A stretch of 42,479 bases of DNA. Source: an uncultured Ectothiorhodospiraceae bacterium. Its GTDB lineage: Bacteria > Pseudomonadota > Gammaproteobacteria > S012-40. The DNA is taken from positions 1 through 42,479 of the forward strand of contig CALZJE010000040.1 in NCBI GenBank assembly GCA_945787715.1, in the 5' to 3' direction. The notes under the pieces are model-generated. The model worked only from the letters and a program-made list of their open reading frames with translations. It made no database searches and was not told the DNA's origin. The position numbers and the translations under genes are program-made. Shown one piece after another: positions 8,508-17,977 of this stretch (positions are counted from its first letter, which is position 1; each line of letters starts with the position of its first letter).

Positions 8508-11093
8508 TTAAAATTCATTGCGCCAAGCAAGCAGCAATTGAATATCCTCTTTCCCTTTTTGATGACCTGCATCAAAACTGTATTGGAGCGAAGTTTTGAT
8601 GTGCCCAGTTCGTGATAGCACACCACTGAAAAACAACTCTACATTGCGTTGGTGTCCGCTGGGTCGCAATGAAAAAGCGGTAGTTTGATATCCCAATTTT
8701 TTGCCGTCAAGATAACCGGTGGAACTTTGCGTCTGCAATTCACCCTTGTTGACTCGCAAAGGTTGATATGCCGCAATTCCATAGCGGTTTTGTGACGATT
8801 CTTGCCATAGTGCGAAGCCACCGGTCGAGCTGCGAAGTGTGCTGATAGACTGCACCAGTGTTCTTGCTTCTATTGTAGGAGTGTAAGCGGTGTGGTAGCT
8901 GGCAAGAAAATACGTCTTCTTGTTGAGTTGGGCTTGCAGTATCGCTCCAGCGTAATAAGTATGAACACTTCCCAGAGAAAATGCACCTTCGGTTCGACTA
9001 CCGAGAACGCCCTGGGTTTCCATCAGCAAACCGGTTCGTGTGTGAAGTGTTGTGTCGTCGCCAACCGCCCAATCATTGTTGACAAATAGCGTTTGACTTT
9101 GTGCGTTTCGGCTATTCTCCCAAGCGAGATAATGCTGCGTTGATAGCCGGGCGGCAACGGTGAAGTTAGAACGCTGAAGTGCGGAAAATGGCGTTAATAG
9201 TGAAGCGCCGGCCTGAGATTCGTGACGTAGTGTAAGCACCTCGCTGGGTAGTATTAACGCGCTTGCATCATATTGATAAGCTGCCGCAAAGTGCTGGGAG
9301 CGTAAACCTAATGAGGTATAGGTTTGCCTATCGCGATCATTGAATCTGGCCTCGACCCCTTCGGATACGGTTTGCCACAGCGCATTTGGTTTGGACCATT
9401 TGGTTACGATATCCGCCATTGGTTGATCATTGACGTTGCCGACGATATTTTTCAAATCCATAAAATATGCCCTTTGCCGTTCGTCAACCAAGGCAAGGCT
9501 GGCAGAACTTTTCCGCAGGGCATCGCCAAACGGGGCGCTCAATGACAGTACCGAGTGTGACAGACGCCACTCGCCACTACCAATTTTTTGTTGCTTGGTG
9601 AAAGCCAGTCCGCCAATGGGTTGAGTGGCTTGAGCCAAGTTGAGTAGCCCATGACCGTAGACGTCATCGACACCAGATTCACCCAGATCGGTGGCCGTCT
9701 CCAGTAGAATGTCAACGATCGCTTCCGGTGTTTTATTAGGAAACGCTTGCAGCAGCACCGCCACTGCACCGGTAACGTGGGGTGCAGCCATGGAGGAGCC
9801 AGACAGTCTAAAATAGCCGCCCTCAACCGTGGAAAGAATATCCACGCCGGGTGCGGCAAGACAATACGCCTTAGTAACGCCGCAACGATTGGAGAATGTT
9901 GCCACCTCATTATTCTCATCAACTGCGACTACTGCTAGCCAATGTTCACGAAACTCTGGAAAGAGTTGAGGTAGAAAGGCGTTATTGGAGGGCTGGTCAT
10001 TTTCATCATTACCCGCTCCCCAAACGAAAATAATATCGGCATCGATTGCGTCACGAATGGCATTGATCTCAATATTTGGTTGTACCAAATATGAACCCCA
10101 ACTGTTATTAATCACCTGAACATTGTTGGCAATTGCGTGGCTAACCATCTGCTTGTAACCTTCGGCCGAGCTAGCTATAGGGACGCCCGTTTCATCGATA
10201 CCTAGGAGGCGATACGGTGCGATGCTGGCGTTATAAGCCACACCCTGCATCCCAACACCATTTTTTGTCGCGGCGATAATGCCAGCGACATGAGTGCCAT
10301 GCATATCGATACTAGAACTTGGACTTGGATCACCATCATTATCAATCCCATCGTAACCAGCCACAATGTTCGGGCTCAGATCTGGATGATTTTGGACAAC
10401 GCCAGTGTCGAACAAACCCACCTTAATCCCCAACCCGGTCCAGCCTCGGGCATGAGCTACCGAGGCATTGATCGCCTGTAGCCCGGGCTGATTATCACCC
10501 TCTGGTGTAGCAGGCGGCGGCAAAGGCGTGAATCCACTAAAGGGATTTTCCTCTTTATCTTTCGAAATACTGTTGCCACCACGAGCGTACGTTACGATCC
10601 CTGCAATACCTGCCACTACTCCGAATGCCGACAAGGTTTTCTTTGCCGACCATGGCCATCTTCTTGCTACGCCGTCAGCGTAGGCTACCAGTAGCTCGTC
10701 TTTATGATGACCAAAACGTTCATGCAACGTCATAATCAATTCATAGCCATAGTCTGAAAATTGATAAAATAACCACGATACACGCTGTTGATTCCACACG
10801 CGATATTCATCAAGTCGCTTGGTCAGTTTCTCTGATAATGGTTGTTTGCTTGCGCTCAGGGCTTGTAATGCTTTATAGGCTTGCGGTAGTTGGGTGGCAT
10901 CGTGATTGGCAATCTGTTGCAACAACATGCTAGCCGATGAGCCTTGTGCTAGGCCATCTTCCATCTCCTGAACCAGACCTGTCCGATGACGGGAAACATC
11001 TTCGGCTATATCTGCCAGAGCCACCGTTGAAGTGATGAGCAGTGATAGGGCAATAGATACGGTGACAATCACAGTAAAAGTGAGCCTCATCAT
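8508..11093 (-). CDS. Subtilisin-like (S8) serine protease with barrel-like C-terminal region
   Basis: 861 residues. Signal peptide about 1-27 (VALA/D). Residues 30-170 are a helical prodomain-like region ending in a hydrophobic stretch (155-170); no classic I9 inhibitor motif is seen. The S8 catalytic domain (about 205-490) has Asp229 (GLFDTGV), His265 (MHGTHVAG), oxyanion Asn362 (GAGND) and Ser434 (SGSSMAAPH). The C-terminal 370 residues are rich in alternating strand patterns and end in LLAWRNEF. This resembles autotransporter-type S8 proteases, though the barrel assignment is by eye only. It overlaps the Sel1 lipoprotein gene by 4 nt and sits between secretin and prepilin peptidase genes, so it is made with the pilus machine. 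Possible roles: maturation or shedding of surface proteins. Confidence 0.88.
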   Translation of the reverse strand: MMRLTFTVIVTVSIALSLLITSTVALADIAEDVSRHRTGLVQEMEDGLAQGSSASMLLQQIANHDATQLPQAYKALQALSASKQPLSEKLTKRLDEYRVWNQQRVSWLFYQFSDYGYELIMTLHERFGHHKDELLVAYADGVARRWPWSAKKTLSAFGVVAGIAGIVTYARGGNSISKDKEENPFSGFTPLPPPATPEGDNQPGLQAINASVAHARGWTGLGIKVGLFDTGVVQNHPDLSPNIVAGYDGIDNDGDPSPSSSIDMHGTHVAGIIAATKNGVGMQGVAYNASIAPYRLLGIDETGVPIASSAEGYKQMVSHAIANNVQVINNSWGSYLVQPNIEINAIRDAIDADIIFVWGAGNDENDQPSNNAFLPQLFPEFREHWLAVVAVDENNEVATFSNRCGVTKAYCLAAPGVDILSTVEGGYFRLSGSSMAAPHVTGAVAVLLQAFPNKTPEAIVDILLETATDLGESGVDDVYGHGLLNLAQATQPIGGLAFTKQQKIGSGEWRLSHSVLSLSAPFGDALRKSSASLALVDERQRAYFMDLKNIVGNVNDQPMADIVTKWSKPNALWQTVSEGVEARFNDRDRQTYTSLGLRSQHFAAAYQYDASALILPSEVLTLRHESQAGASLLTPFSALQRSNFTVAARLSTQHYLAWENSRNAQSQTLFVNNDWAVGDDTTLHTRTGLLMETQGVLGSRTEGAFSLGSVHTYYAGAILQAQLNKKTYFLASYHTAYTPTIEARTLVQSISTLRSSTGGFALWQESSQNRYGIAAYQPLRVNKGELQTQSSTGYLDGKKLGYQTTAFSLRPSGHQRNVELFFSGVLSRTGHIKTSLQYSFDAGHQKGKEDIQLLLAWRNEF

Positions 11094-11608
11094 CGGGCTC
11101 CCTGAGTTTCCAACAACATCTGAGCCTGAGAATGACCGCTAGCAGCGGATAACTCTAACCACTGTATGGCCCGACTGCCGTCAGGAAGTGTGCCGAGACC
11201 ATCGCTAAGCATATGATGAAGCATAAACTGGGCATGAGTGTGACTTTGTTCGGCCGCTTGTTCATACCAATACATAGCTTTGTAATAGTCCTGAGGAATA
11301 CCGAGACCGAAAAAATGAAGCTCTGCCAGCAACGCTTGTGAACTGGCAATTCCCTCATTCGCTCCGCGTCGGCACCACTGTAATGCCCGACGATAGTCGG
11401 ACGTTGTGCCGTATTCGCCATAGAGATATTGATAACAATAGTTGTGTGTTAACTGTTGCTTTGCAGAGTGACTCTGAGAGGGCGGTGCAATTTTTCCTGG
11501 CGCAGCACAACCGCCCACCAAAGCAACCAACATAGTCACAAAAACCAAAACAACGTTGTTCATCTGAAGCATTATTTTATTCATATCTTGTGTCATTTTT
11601 AGTATCAT
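11090..11608 (-). CDS. Sel1-repeat lipoprotein
   Basis: About 172 residues from the ATG at 11608, which has AAGA a few bases upstream. The frame stays open to a GTG at 11641 inside the secretin gene, and a later ATG at 11584 is also possible. All choices leave a lipobox (LVGGC) after a hydrophobic segment. The mature part has about three Sel1 repeats, each with the A-x-x-W-(Y/C/L)-x-x-(A/S)-A pattern (RALQWCRRGA, KAMYWYEQAA, RAIQWLELSA) and the intervening A-Q/S-x-x-L turn. Sel1 repeats mediate protein-protein contacts, in pili often as secretin pilotin-like or assembly adaptors. Its place directly after the secretin gene, overlapping the S8 protease gene, suggests a helper for one of these. 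That role is inferred. Confidence 0.85.
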   Translation of the reverse strand: MILKMTQDMNKIMLQMNNVVLVFVTMLVALVGGCAAPGKIAPPSQSHSAKQQLTHNYCYQYLYGEYGTTSDYRRALQWCRRGANEGIASSQALLAELHFFGLGIPQDYYKAMYWYEQAAEQSHTHAQFMLHHMLSDGLGTLPDGSRAIQWLELSAASGHSQAQMLLETQGAR

Positions 11609-11628
11609 TTTTCTTACAATAAATCGTA

Positions 11629-13236
11629 TTACAAACGACACCGTTCACCACAGCGTAATGCAATATCGATCGCGGCGATGGGTGTCTCATTCTTCGCCGG
11701 CGCGGTGTCGATCAAATGCGGGGTAATCATCAAAATCAATTCGCTGCGTTCATCGATTTGTTTGGTGGAAGTAAACAGTTGCCCCAGGCCGGGGATGTCC
11801 GACAGCCACGGCACCCGCTGCTCGCGGTCGCTACGGGTCTCCCTCACCAGGCCGCCAACGGCAATGGTGAAGTTGTCCTTAGCGATCACGGTGCCTTCCA
11901 GGCGTGCTGTGTTGATGGTATCCATGGGCAGTTGCAATACCTGCCCTCCGGAAACTACTGCTATTGATGCAGAGCCATCCTTAACTGTGGAGCTCTCTTG
12001 CTTCAACACCAAGGTGATGGTGTTGTCTGCATTAATATAAGGAGTGATTTCAATGACATTACCCACCTCCTCGATTTGTGTGGTGGGTACAATATTTGAA
12101 GAATTGAGGTTAACATTGCTGCCACTGTTATGGATCTCGGCGATTTTGTATCCAGTCACTATTATTCGCTGTTCACCAACGAAGAGCTTGGCGGGGCGAT
12201 TATTGGAGGCGAGTACCATGGGGGTAGACTGGATACGCACTCGATTATTCTGTTGAAAAAATTCGATGTTGGCTTTGAGGCGATCGTTAAGAAATTCAAA
12301 AACGAAACTGCCATTGGTCAAGGCGTTATTGCCCAGCAAAATAGGTTTCTCGCTATCACCGGTTAAACCAGAATTGGTAACCCCGAAGTTAAACACCGAA
12401 CTGAAATCGTCACCCACCAGCACGTCAAGCACCTTCATCTCCAGTAGTACTTGCGGTACCTGCCGATCCAAAGATTTAACTAGTTCGGTAATGCTACGCA
12501 AGGCAGCTTTGTCGCCCGTACGCACCACCACCAAATTATGTTCTGCGGCAATCGTGACAAAAATAGGTTCTTTTTGAGTCGAGATTTGTTGCAACTGATT
12601 TGAAGAAACCAAATTCCCACTATCGCCACTCGTCACTAGCCCCGCCAATTGGTCAACACTTAGGCCAGCATCCACCGTTTCCTTAACCGCGACACTTCCT
12701 CCAGAACCACTGGAACTGCCGCCCTGTTGAGAGCCGCTATTAATGCTTTCCTGACCCGAACCCTTGCCTGAGCTACTAAGCTGCACCCGCTTCCCGTAGA
12801 GATTGGCAATCGTCTCGGCCACTAGGTTGACATTAGGATTGCGCAGGGTAAACACCTGGGTTTTTTCGTCACGGTGAACCACTAGATCGCGGTTATATTC
12901 CTCGACCTCCATGATACGGAAAGTATCTGACGCAGTGTCAAGCCGATACCACAGACCAGTGATTTTACACAGTGTTTCGATCGCGTCCTTCACTGCCACA
13001 TGGCGCAGATAAAGTGTTACCTCTTTCTGACCCGCACTACGCGTGGCAACGATATTGACGCCGTACAACTCAGAGATAATGCGTGCTGCATCCACCACCT
13101 TGGCTGCTTTTAGTTCGAGTTGCTCGATGCGATGTTCTGCACCTCCGTGGGCCTGAGCAACCAAGGTAACAATCAACAAACAAATCAGAATAACTGTTTT
13201 GCCTGCTCGTGAAAAACTAGTGCTGCTCTTCAACAT
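11629..13236 (-). CDS. Secretin (PilQ/MshL/GspD family outer membrane channel)
   Basis: 535 residues with a signal peptide (about 1-29). Residues 34-110 form an STN-like N-domain (LELKAAKVVDAARIISELYGVNIV). An N1-type domain follows (TLRNPNVNLVAETIANLYG). There is a Ser/Gly-rich linker near 155-180. The secretin core (about 255-520) has the conserved segment VPWLSDIPGLGQLF and the terminal ELILMITPHLI. It forms the gated outer membrane pore for the pilus fibre. At 535 residues it lacks the AMIN domains of PilQ and is closer in size to MshL. Its start overlaps the PilP-like stop (TAATG). The short Cys-containing tail after the conserved end (RCGERCRL) is unusual. Confidence 0.93.
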   Translation of the reverse strand: MLKSSTSFSRAGKTVILICLLIVTLVAQAHGGAEHRIEQLELKAAKVVDAARIISELYGVNIVATRSAGQKEVTLYLRHVAVKDAIETLCKITGLWYRLDTASDTFRIMEVEEYNRDLVVHRDEKTQVFTLRNPNVNLVAETIANLYGKRVQLSSSGKGSGQESINSGSQQGGSSSGSGGSVAVKETVDAGLSVDQLAGLVTSGDSGNLVSSNQLQQISTQKEPIFVTIAAEHNLVVVRTGDKAALRSITELVKSLDRQVPQVLLEMKVLDVLVGDDFSSVFNFGVTNSGLTGDSEKPILLGNNALTNGSFVFEFLNDRLKANIEFFQQNNRVRIQSTPMVLASNNRPAKLFVGEQRIIVTGYKIAEIHNSGSNVNLNSSNIVPTTQIEEVGNVIEITPYINADNTITLVLKQESSTVKDGSASIAVVSGGQVLQLPMDTINTARLEGTVIAKDNFTIAVGGLVRETRSDREQRVPWLSDIPGLGQLFTSTKQIDERSELILMITPHLIDTAPAKNETPIAAIDIALRCGERCRL

Positions 13237-13814
13237 TACCGCACCACCATAATATCGCCGACTGTCCCGACTTCTACTACCACGCTGAGCCGGGCGATGG
13301 ACTTCACTTTGAGCACCTGACCGGGTTGGGTTGGGTCGAAGCTGATCTCGTCACCTCGGTTTACCATATAAACATCATGGCCACCGATCTCCAACAGAGC
13401 CAACGGCTCGCTGCCTTTAGTGCGGGTGATAACACCTCGCAGTTTGAGTGCAGGCAAACGCATTGCTCCTCTTACGGGTTGAAACGCCAGCACGTCGTTA
13501 TCCTGTGGCTTTGTCTTTCCAATCATTTCCGGTGTCACTGTAAACGGATCGCGCAGTCCGTCTCGAAACGCGTTATGAACGGGTGCTTCGGTTTTAGCAC
13601 TAAGAGCTGGTGTTTTTGTTACGGTCGCTTTAGGATCATCGAAACGACGCATCATCTCATCGTTTAACTGCTGGCGTTCTTGAAGCATCTGCAATAGACC
13701 GGGCAAGTCCCCTGTCAATCCAGTTGTAGATTGCTCGGCTCGTAGTGGTGATGCCATCATTAAAAGCACGGGCAAAAGACATCCCACACAGTAGTCAATT
13801 GTTCTCAAATTCAT
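13236..13814 (-). CDS. PilP/GspC-like periplasmic alignment protein
   Basis: 192 residues with a signal-type N-terminus (about 1-26, ends LRAEQ). A long charged and coiled region (about 35-95) follows, then a compact beta domain: LPALKLRGVITRTKGSEPLALLE, VYMVNRGDEI, GQVLKVKSIARLSVVVEV and IMVVR. This is the pattern of the GspC homology region and the PilP beta domain, which bind the secretin N-domain and connect it to the PilN/PilO complex. It overlaps the PilC-like gene by 4 nt and the secretin gene by 1 nt. MshK is a possible alternative label. Confidence 0.8.
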   Translation of the reverse strand: MNLRTIDYCVGCLLPVLLMMASPLRAEQSTTGLTGDLPGLLQMLQERQQLNDEMMRRFDDPKATVTKTPALSAKTEAPVHNAFRDGLRDPFTVTPEMIGKTKPQDNDVLAFQPVRGAMRLPALKLRGVITRTKGSEPLALLEIGGHDVYMVNRGDEISFDPTQPGQVLKVKSIARLSVVVEVGTVGDIMVVR

Positions 13815-15043
13815 CCTCCCGAAACTGCAAAAATTGCTTTGAAAAAAGCGATATAGACATAGGCCACCATACCGCCGATGATTAAAATGGCCACCGGTTC
13901 GATCATACTGCCTAAAAATTTGTTTTTTGCCTCCAGCATCTGATGATAAAAACGACCGGCTTCCTGCATGATCTGATCAAGGCTGCCGGAACGTTCGCCG
14001 ACCGACGCCAATTGCCGTACCATGGGCGTGATGTAGGGAGAATTCAGGCTGTTGCCTAAATCTCGACCACGCAGCACGCCTTCGGCGGCTTGCTGAAAGG
14101 CCATGGAAATGATCCGATTGGTGGTTATCTGTTTAACAATGTTGAGGGAATCCACCAAGGGTAGACCACTACGCAGCAGCATAGAGAGACTCCAAGCAGC
14201 CTGTGACATCGCTCCGAGCATAATGATTGAACCGATCACGGGAACTTTAAGTAAAAAACGATCTATCAATAAACGGCCACCTGGTCGGTGGTAGGTGTAA
14301 ATAATCACGGCGATAACAACCCCAATGCCAACAACAATATAGAGACCCCATTGAGTGAAAAACGCGGAGATATCCAACAATGATTGAGTCTGTGGTGGAA
14401 TCGGTTTGTTGTTGTTTTCAAAAAATTTAGCGAACTTGGGAATGACGCCGGTGACCAAAAAATAAAACATGCCCACTGCAATCAGAAGTGTGACCATCGG
14501 ATAAAACAGCGTCGTGAGTACATCACGTTTTAACTTCGCTTTGAGTTCCATATGGTCAGCGATGCGGTCCATCACCTCGTCAAGTTGGCCGCTTGCTTCG
14601 GCACTACGAATCATGTACTCAGCCATTTCAGGAAAAAAACTGTCATGTCTGGCGATCGCAATGGAAAGACTATCGCCAGATTGAATATCATCGAGCAAGG
14701 TGTTGATCGTTGTTTTCAATTTGCCAGATGCTAGATCGCGAACAGTTTTCATTGCCTCGGTCAAGGACAAACCTGAACGTAACATCAAAGCAATTTGGCG
14801 AAAGAAAAAAATCTTATTAGACACGGTTACCGGCAGATAATTTTTAAATGCATTAGCTATTTTTTTAGTCTCTAATGGACTATTCAAAGAAAAATTCTGC
14901 TCTGCATCAGCATCGTTTACTCCCAACACATAAAGACCCTGATTACGAAGTTTCTTACCAGCACTCTGTCGATCTTCGGCTTCAATGCTACCTTGCTGTT
15001 CCTGCCCCTGCTTATCGAGAACAATGTAACGATAAAGCTTCAT
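13811..15043 (-). CDS. PilC/GspF-family inner membrane platform protein
   Basis: 410 residues. An N-terminal YRYIVLDKQGQEQQGSIEAED segment is typical of the family. Two GspF (T2SSF) domains follow: one around 75-200 (FFRQIALMLRSGLSLTEAM, membrane helix near 175-200) and one around 275-400 (WSLSMLLRSGLPLVDSL, last helix VAILIIGGMVAYVYIAFFKAI). The platform protein couples the assembly ATPases to pilin extraction from the inner membrane. Length matches the family. It overlaps both neighbours by 4 nt. Confidence 0.95.
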   Translation of the reverse strand: MKLYRYIVLDKQGQEQQGSIEAEDRQSAGKKLRNQGLYVLGVNDADAEQNFSLNSPLETKKIANAFKNYLPVTVSNKIFFFRQIALMLRSGLSLTEAMKTVRDLASGKLKTTINTLLDDIQSGDSLSIAIARHDSFFPEMAEYMIRSAEASGQLDEVMDRIADHMELKAKLKRDVLTTLFYPMVTLLIAVGMFYFLVTGVIPKFAKFFENNNKPIPPQTQSLLDISAFFTQWGLYIVVGIGVVIAVIIYTYHRPGGRLLIDRFLLKVPVIGSIIMLGAMSQAAWSLSMLLRSGLPLVDSLNIVKQITTNRIISMAFQQAAEGVLRGRDLGNSLNSPYITPMVRQLASVGERSGSLDQIMQEAGRFYHQMLEAKNKFLGSMIEPVAILIIGGMVAYVYIAFFKAIFAVSGG

Positions 15044-16791
15044 GCCGTACTCTCCGCATCTTTTTCATTCATGTCCCAAGCATCATGGCCAATGAGTGAA
15101 AGGCGGGCCAGCTCTTCCCAAGAGGTTGAACCGGCGATTAATTTATCGCGGCCATCTTGGGAAAGACTGGAGAAATGGCTCGCCTCTTGGCGCAAGGTGA
15201 TCTCGTCTGCATCTCGGGTGATTAACTCTCCCATGGCATCATCAATCCATAAGGTTTCAAACAGGGCCAGACGACCCCGGTAGCCGCTGCCCAGGCAGTG
15301 CGCACAACCTTTGGGCCGGTAAAGTTTAAAATCGTTACCTTCTTTATTCACATCACTCAACAAGCTTTTTTGCTGCGCATCGGGTTCGTAGGCTTCTTTA
15401 CAGGTATCGCAAAGCCGTCGCACCAAACGTTGGGCGATCACCGCTGCCAAGGTAGAGCCAATTAGATAGCGTTCTACGCCCATATCAATCAAGCGATTAA
15501 TGCTGGCAATGGCTGAGTTGGTGTGCAGTGTGGAAAAAACGAGATGGCCGGTCATAGCAGCCTTTAACGCGATACTGGCTGTCTCACCATCTCGAATTTC
15601 TCCGACCATGATGACATCGGGGTCATGGCGTAAAAAAGAGCGCAAGGCACTGGCAAAAGAGACCTTGCCGCTTACATGCACTTGCGATATACCATCCATA
15701 ACATATTCGATAGGATCTTCAGCGGTCATGATGTTAGTGTCACTGCCAACGATTTCTTGTAGCGCACTATAGAGCGTGGTGGATTTGCCGCTGCCCGTTG
15801 GGCCAGTGATCAACACCATGCCGTAGGGGCGACGAATCGTGGCCCGGAATTGAGCGAGACTGGTCGAAGAAAAACCGATTTGCTCCAGCGTCAATGCCTC
15901 AGCATCCGTACCCAAAAGACGCAAGGTTGCGCGCTCACCAAAACGGGTTGGCAGGCAAGCCGCACGGACGTCGAAGGTGGCATTAGTCTCGATGATCTCG
16001 TGGCTCATACTGCCATCTTGGGGTTGGCGCTGTTCGGCGATATCCATGCCGGCCAACACCTTCATGCGGCTCATCAAGCTCTGTCCATCGGCCGGCGAGA
16101 GTCGTTCCGGGTAGTATTGCAAACGACCATCAACACGCAGTCGAATTTGAAAGCTTTCTTTTAATGGTTCAAAGTGGATATCAGAAGCGCGTTGCAAGTA
16201 AGCCTCTTCAAATAAGGTATCAAGCAGAGCCACCGGATCAAAAGCTTTTGCCTGACTTGATTTGCCATCCGTTGTAGCTGATGCTAGCACTAGGGGGCTA
16301 TGCTGTTCGATGACGCGTTGTATAGTATTGGGTAGTGCTAAACGAACATCCATGTTGCCACCCAAAATACGCCGTGCCTGTTCAATGCCGGCGTGATCTT
16401 CGGGATCGGCAACGGCCAAAATAAATCGCTCGGTGTGTTCTGTGTTGTCGCCATCATTTCCAGACTTTTGTAGCCCTGTTCCGCTCAACTTTTTTTCCTT
16501 CAACCCTCTTCCAATCAACAATGGCACCATCAACCGCCTTTCCGATAATGAGCGAGGTAATTTACGCAGGCGCTTAGGATCGGGCTGCAAGGTATCGTCG
16601 ATATAAACAATGGCATGCAGTTCGGCATAGGCCCGATAGAGAGCAGCCAACGGTGTGCGTGTAGAAAAGCACACAAATGTTAATAAGTTTCGTCGCTCTC
16701 GACGCGCTTGGAGCTGTAAACGCGCCACTTCGTCAGCGGCTAGCAGCCCCTGTTCAATAGCGGCATTAATTAGGGTGGTATCGCGTAACAT
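15040..16791 (-). CDS. PilB/GspE-family assembly ATPase
   Basis: 583 residues. The N-terminal domain (about 1-165) is of the GspE/MshE N-type, with a Lys/Gly-rich insertion near 95-120. The ATPase part has ASDIHFEP (202-209), Walker A GPTGSGKST (330-338), an Asp box, Walker B (DPDVIMVGEIRD) and the His box (TGHLVFSTLHTN). A zinc tetracysteine follows (CDTC and CAHC about 30 residues apart), which distinguishes extension/secretion ATPases from PilT. It powers pilus extension at the inner membrane. It overlaps the PilC-like gene by 4 nt and the PilT-like gene by 1 nt. Confidence 0.95.
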   Translation of the reverse strand: MLRDTTLINAAIEQGLLAADEVARLQLQARRERRNLLTFVCFSTRTPLAALYRAYAELHAIVYIDDTLQPDPKRLRKLPRSLSERRLMVPLLIGRGLKEKKLSGTGLQKSGNDGDNTEHTERFILAVADPEDHAGIEQARRILGGNMDVRLALPNTIQRVIEQHSPLVLASATTDGKSSQAKAFDPVALLDTLFEEAYLQRASDIHFEPLKESFQIRLRVDGRLQYYPERLSPADGQSLMSRMKVLAGMDIAEQRQPQDGSMSHEIIETNATFDVRAACLPTRFGERATLRLLGTDAEALTLEQIGFSSTSLAQFRATIRRPYGMVLITGPTGSGKSTTLYSALQEIVGSDTNIMTAEDPIEYVMDGISQVHVSGKVSFASALRSFLRHDPDVIMVGEIRDGETASIALKAAMTGHLVFSTLHTNSAIASINRLIDMGVERYLIGSTLAAVIAQRLVRRLCDTCKEAYEPDAQQKSLLSDVNKEGNDFKLYRPKGCAHCLGSGYRGRLALFETLWIDDAMGELITRDADEITLRQEASHFSSLSQDGRDKLIAGSTSWEELARLSLIGHDAWDMNEKDAESTA

Positions 16792-17915
16792 TAGCTCGCT
16801 GCACCCAGTCGTTCGCGGGATTCAGCCTGTAAAACACGAAGCAAATCTTCGAGATGTTCACCCCGAGGGGTATGAGAAAGGGCCAAGGTTTTGCTGATTA
16901 AACGTTCTTTAACACGCAGCGCTAACGCTAACTCCAGGGTCTGGTTTCCCTGATTTCGACCAGTCTCCATGACAGAGCGGATTTGTTCAGGTTTGTGATG
17001 GCGAATCAGGCTGGCCACGGCGTTATTAACCATCAAAATTTCATTGATTGGAATACGCCCGCCTTGCTCTGAACGCAACAAACGCTGGGTCACTACTGCT
17101 CTTAACACCATTGATAACTGTTTACGTACGCCATCCTGTTCATCACCTGCAAAAGCACCCACTAAACGGTCGATAACACCAACCGCATCGTTGGTGTGCA
17201 GGGTGGAAAAAACCAAATGACCCGTTTCAGCTGCCGTTAAGGCCGCACTCATGGTTTCTGCATCACGCATTTCTCCCAATAAAATAACATCAGGATCTTC
17301 ACGTAACGCATCTTTAATCGCCTGGGCAAAAGAAATTGAATCAGCACCAACTTCACGCTGATGTACCGTCGCCAGCTGATTGCGATGAATATACTCCACT
17401 GGTTCTTCAATGGTGAGAATATGGCAACGACGTTGACGATTGATCTCATTGATCAAGCTTGCCAAAGTGGTTGACTTGCCACTGCCGGTAGCACCGGTGA
17501 TTAACACTAAACCTTCGTGAAAACGTGTCAATTCTTCCAATTGTGGTGGCAGGCGAAGTGCAGCCAGCGTATGAGTGGTGCCGTCTAGACGCCGTGCTGC
17601 TACGGCAATGCCGCCCCGTTCGCGATAGAGGTTAATTCGAAAACGCTCGCTGTTGCAACTGTAGCTTAAATCGGCACTACCTTGACGATCAAACGATTCA
17701 CGCCGAACTGGGCTAAGCAGGGATTGCAGAATAGCTTCGAGTCGTGGTTCATCCATCAGTTCCAGTGCTTCATCAGCAATCAACTCACCACCGATACGGT
17801 AAGTGGGGTGGCAGTGACGAGAGAGATGCAGATCGGATGCGCCTTTTTCGTTGGCGATAATCAACAGACGATCAAGCAACGATTGACTCGCTGCTGCAGA
17901 ATTATTTGAGTTCAT
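16791..17915 (-). CDS. PilT-like retraction ATPase
   Basis: 374 residues starting LLDRLLIIANEKGASDLHLS, typical of PilT/PilU. Walker A is GATGSGKST (141-149), Walker B is EDPDVILLGEMRD and the His box is TGHLVFSTLHTNDAV. There is no zinc tetracysteine. The C-terminal segment (SLIRHHKPEQIRSVMETGR) matches the PilT C-domain, and a nonstandard tail follows. A dedicated retraction-type ATPase beside the extension ATPase implies a retractable filament rather than a simple type II secretion pseudopilus; MSHA loci usually lack one. The gap to the upstream PilO-like gene is 62 bp. Confidence 0.93.
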   Translation of the reverse strand: MNSNNSAAASQSLLDRLLIIANEKGASDLHLSRHCHPTYRIGGELIADEALELMDEPRLEAILQSLLSPVRRESFDRQGSADLSYSCNSERFRINLYRERGGIAVAARRLDGTTHTLAALRLPPQLEELTRFHEGLVLITGATGSGKSTTLASLINEINRQRRCHILTIEEPVEYIHRNQLATVHQREVGADSISFAQAIKDALREDPDVILLGEMRDAETMSAALTAAETGHLVFSTLHTNDAVGVIDRLVGAFAGDEQDGVRKQLSMVLRAVVTQRLLRSEQGGRIPINEILMVNNAVASLIRHHKPEQIRSVMETGRNQGNQTLELALALRVKERLISKTLALSHTPRGEHLEDLLRVLQAESRERLGAAS

Positions 17916-17977
17916 GGCTGTTATTTATTAAGGTTATTTTCAAAAGTTATTTTTTAGAATATTTTTTGTGTGGCTGT

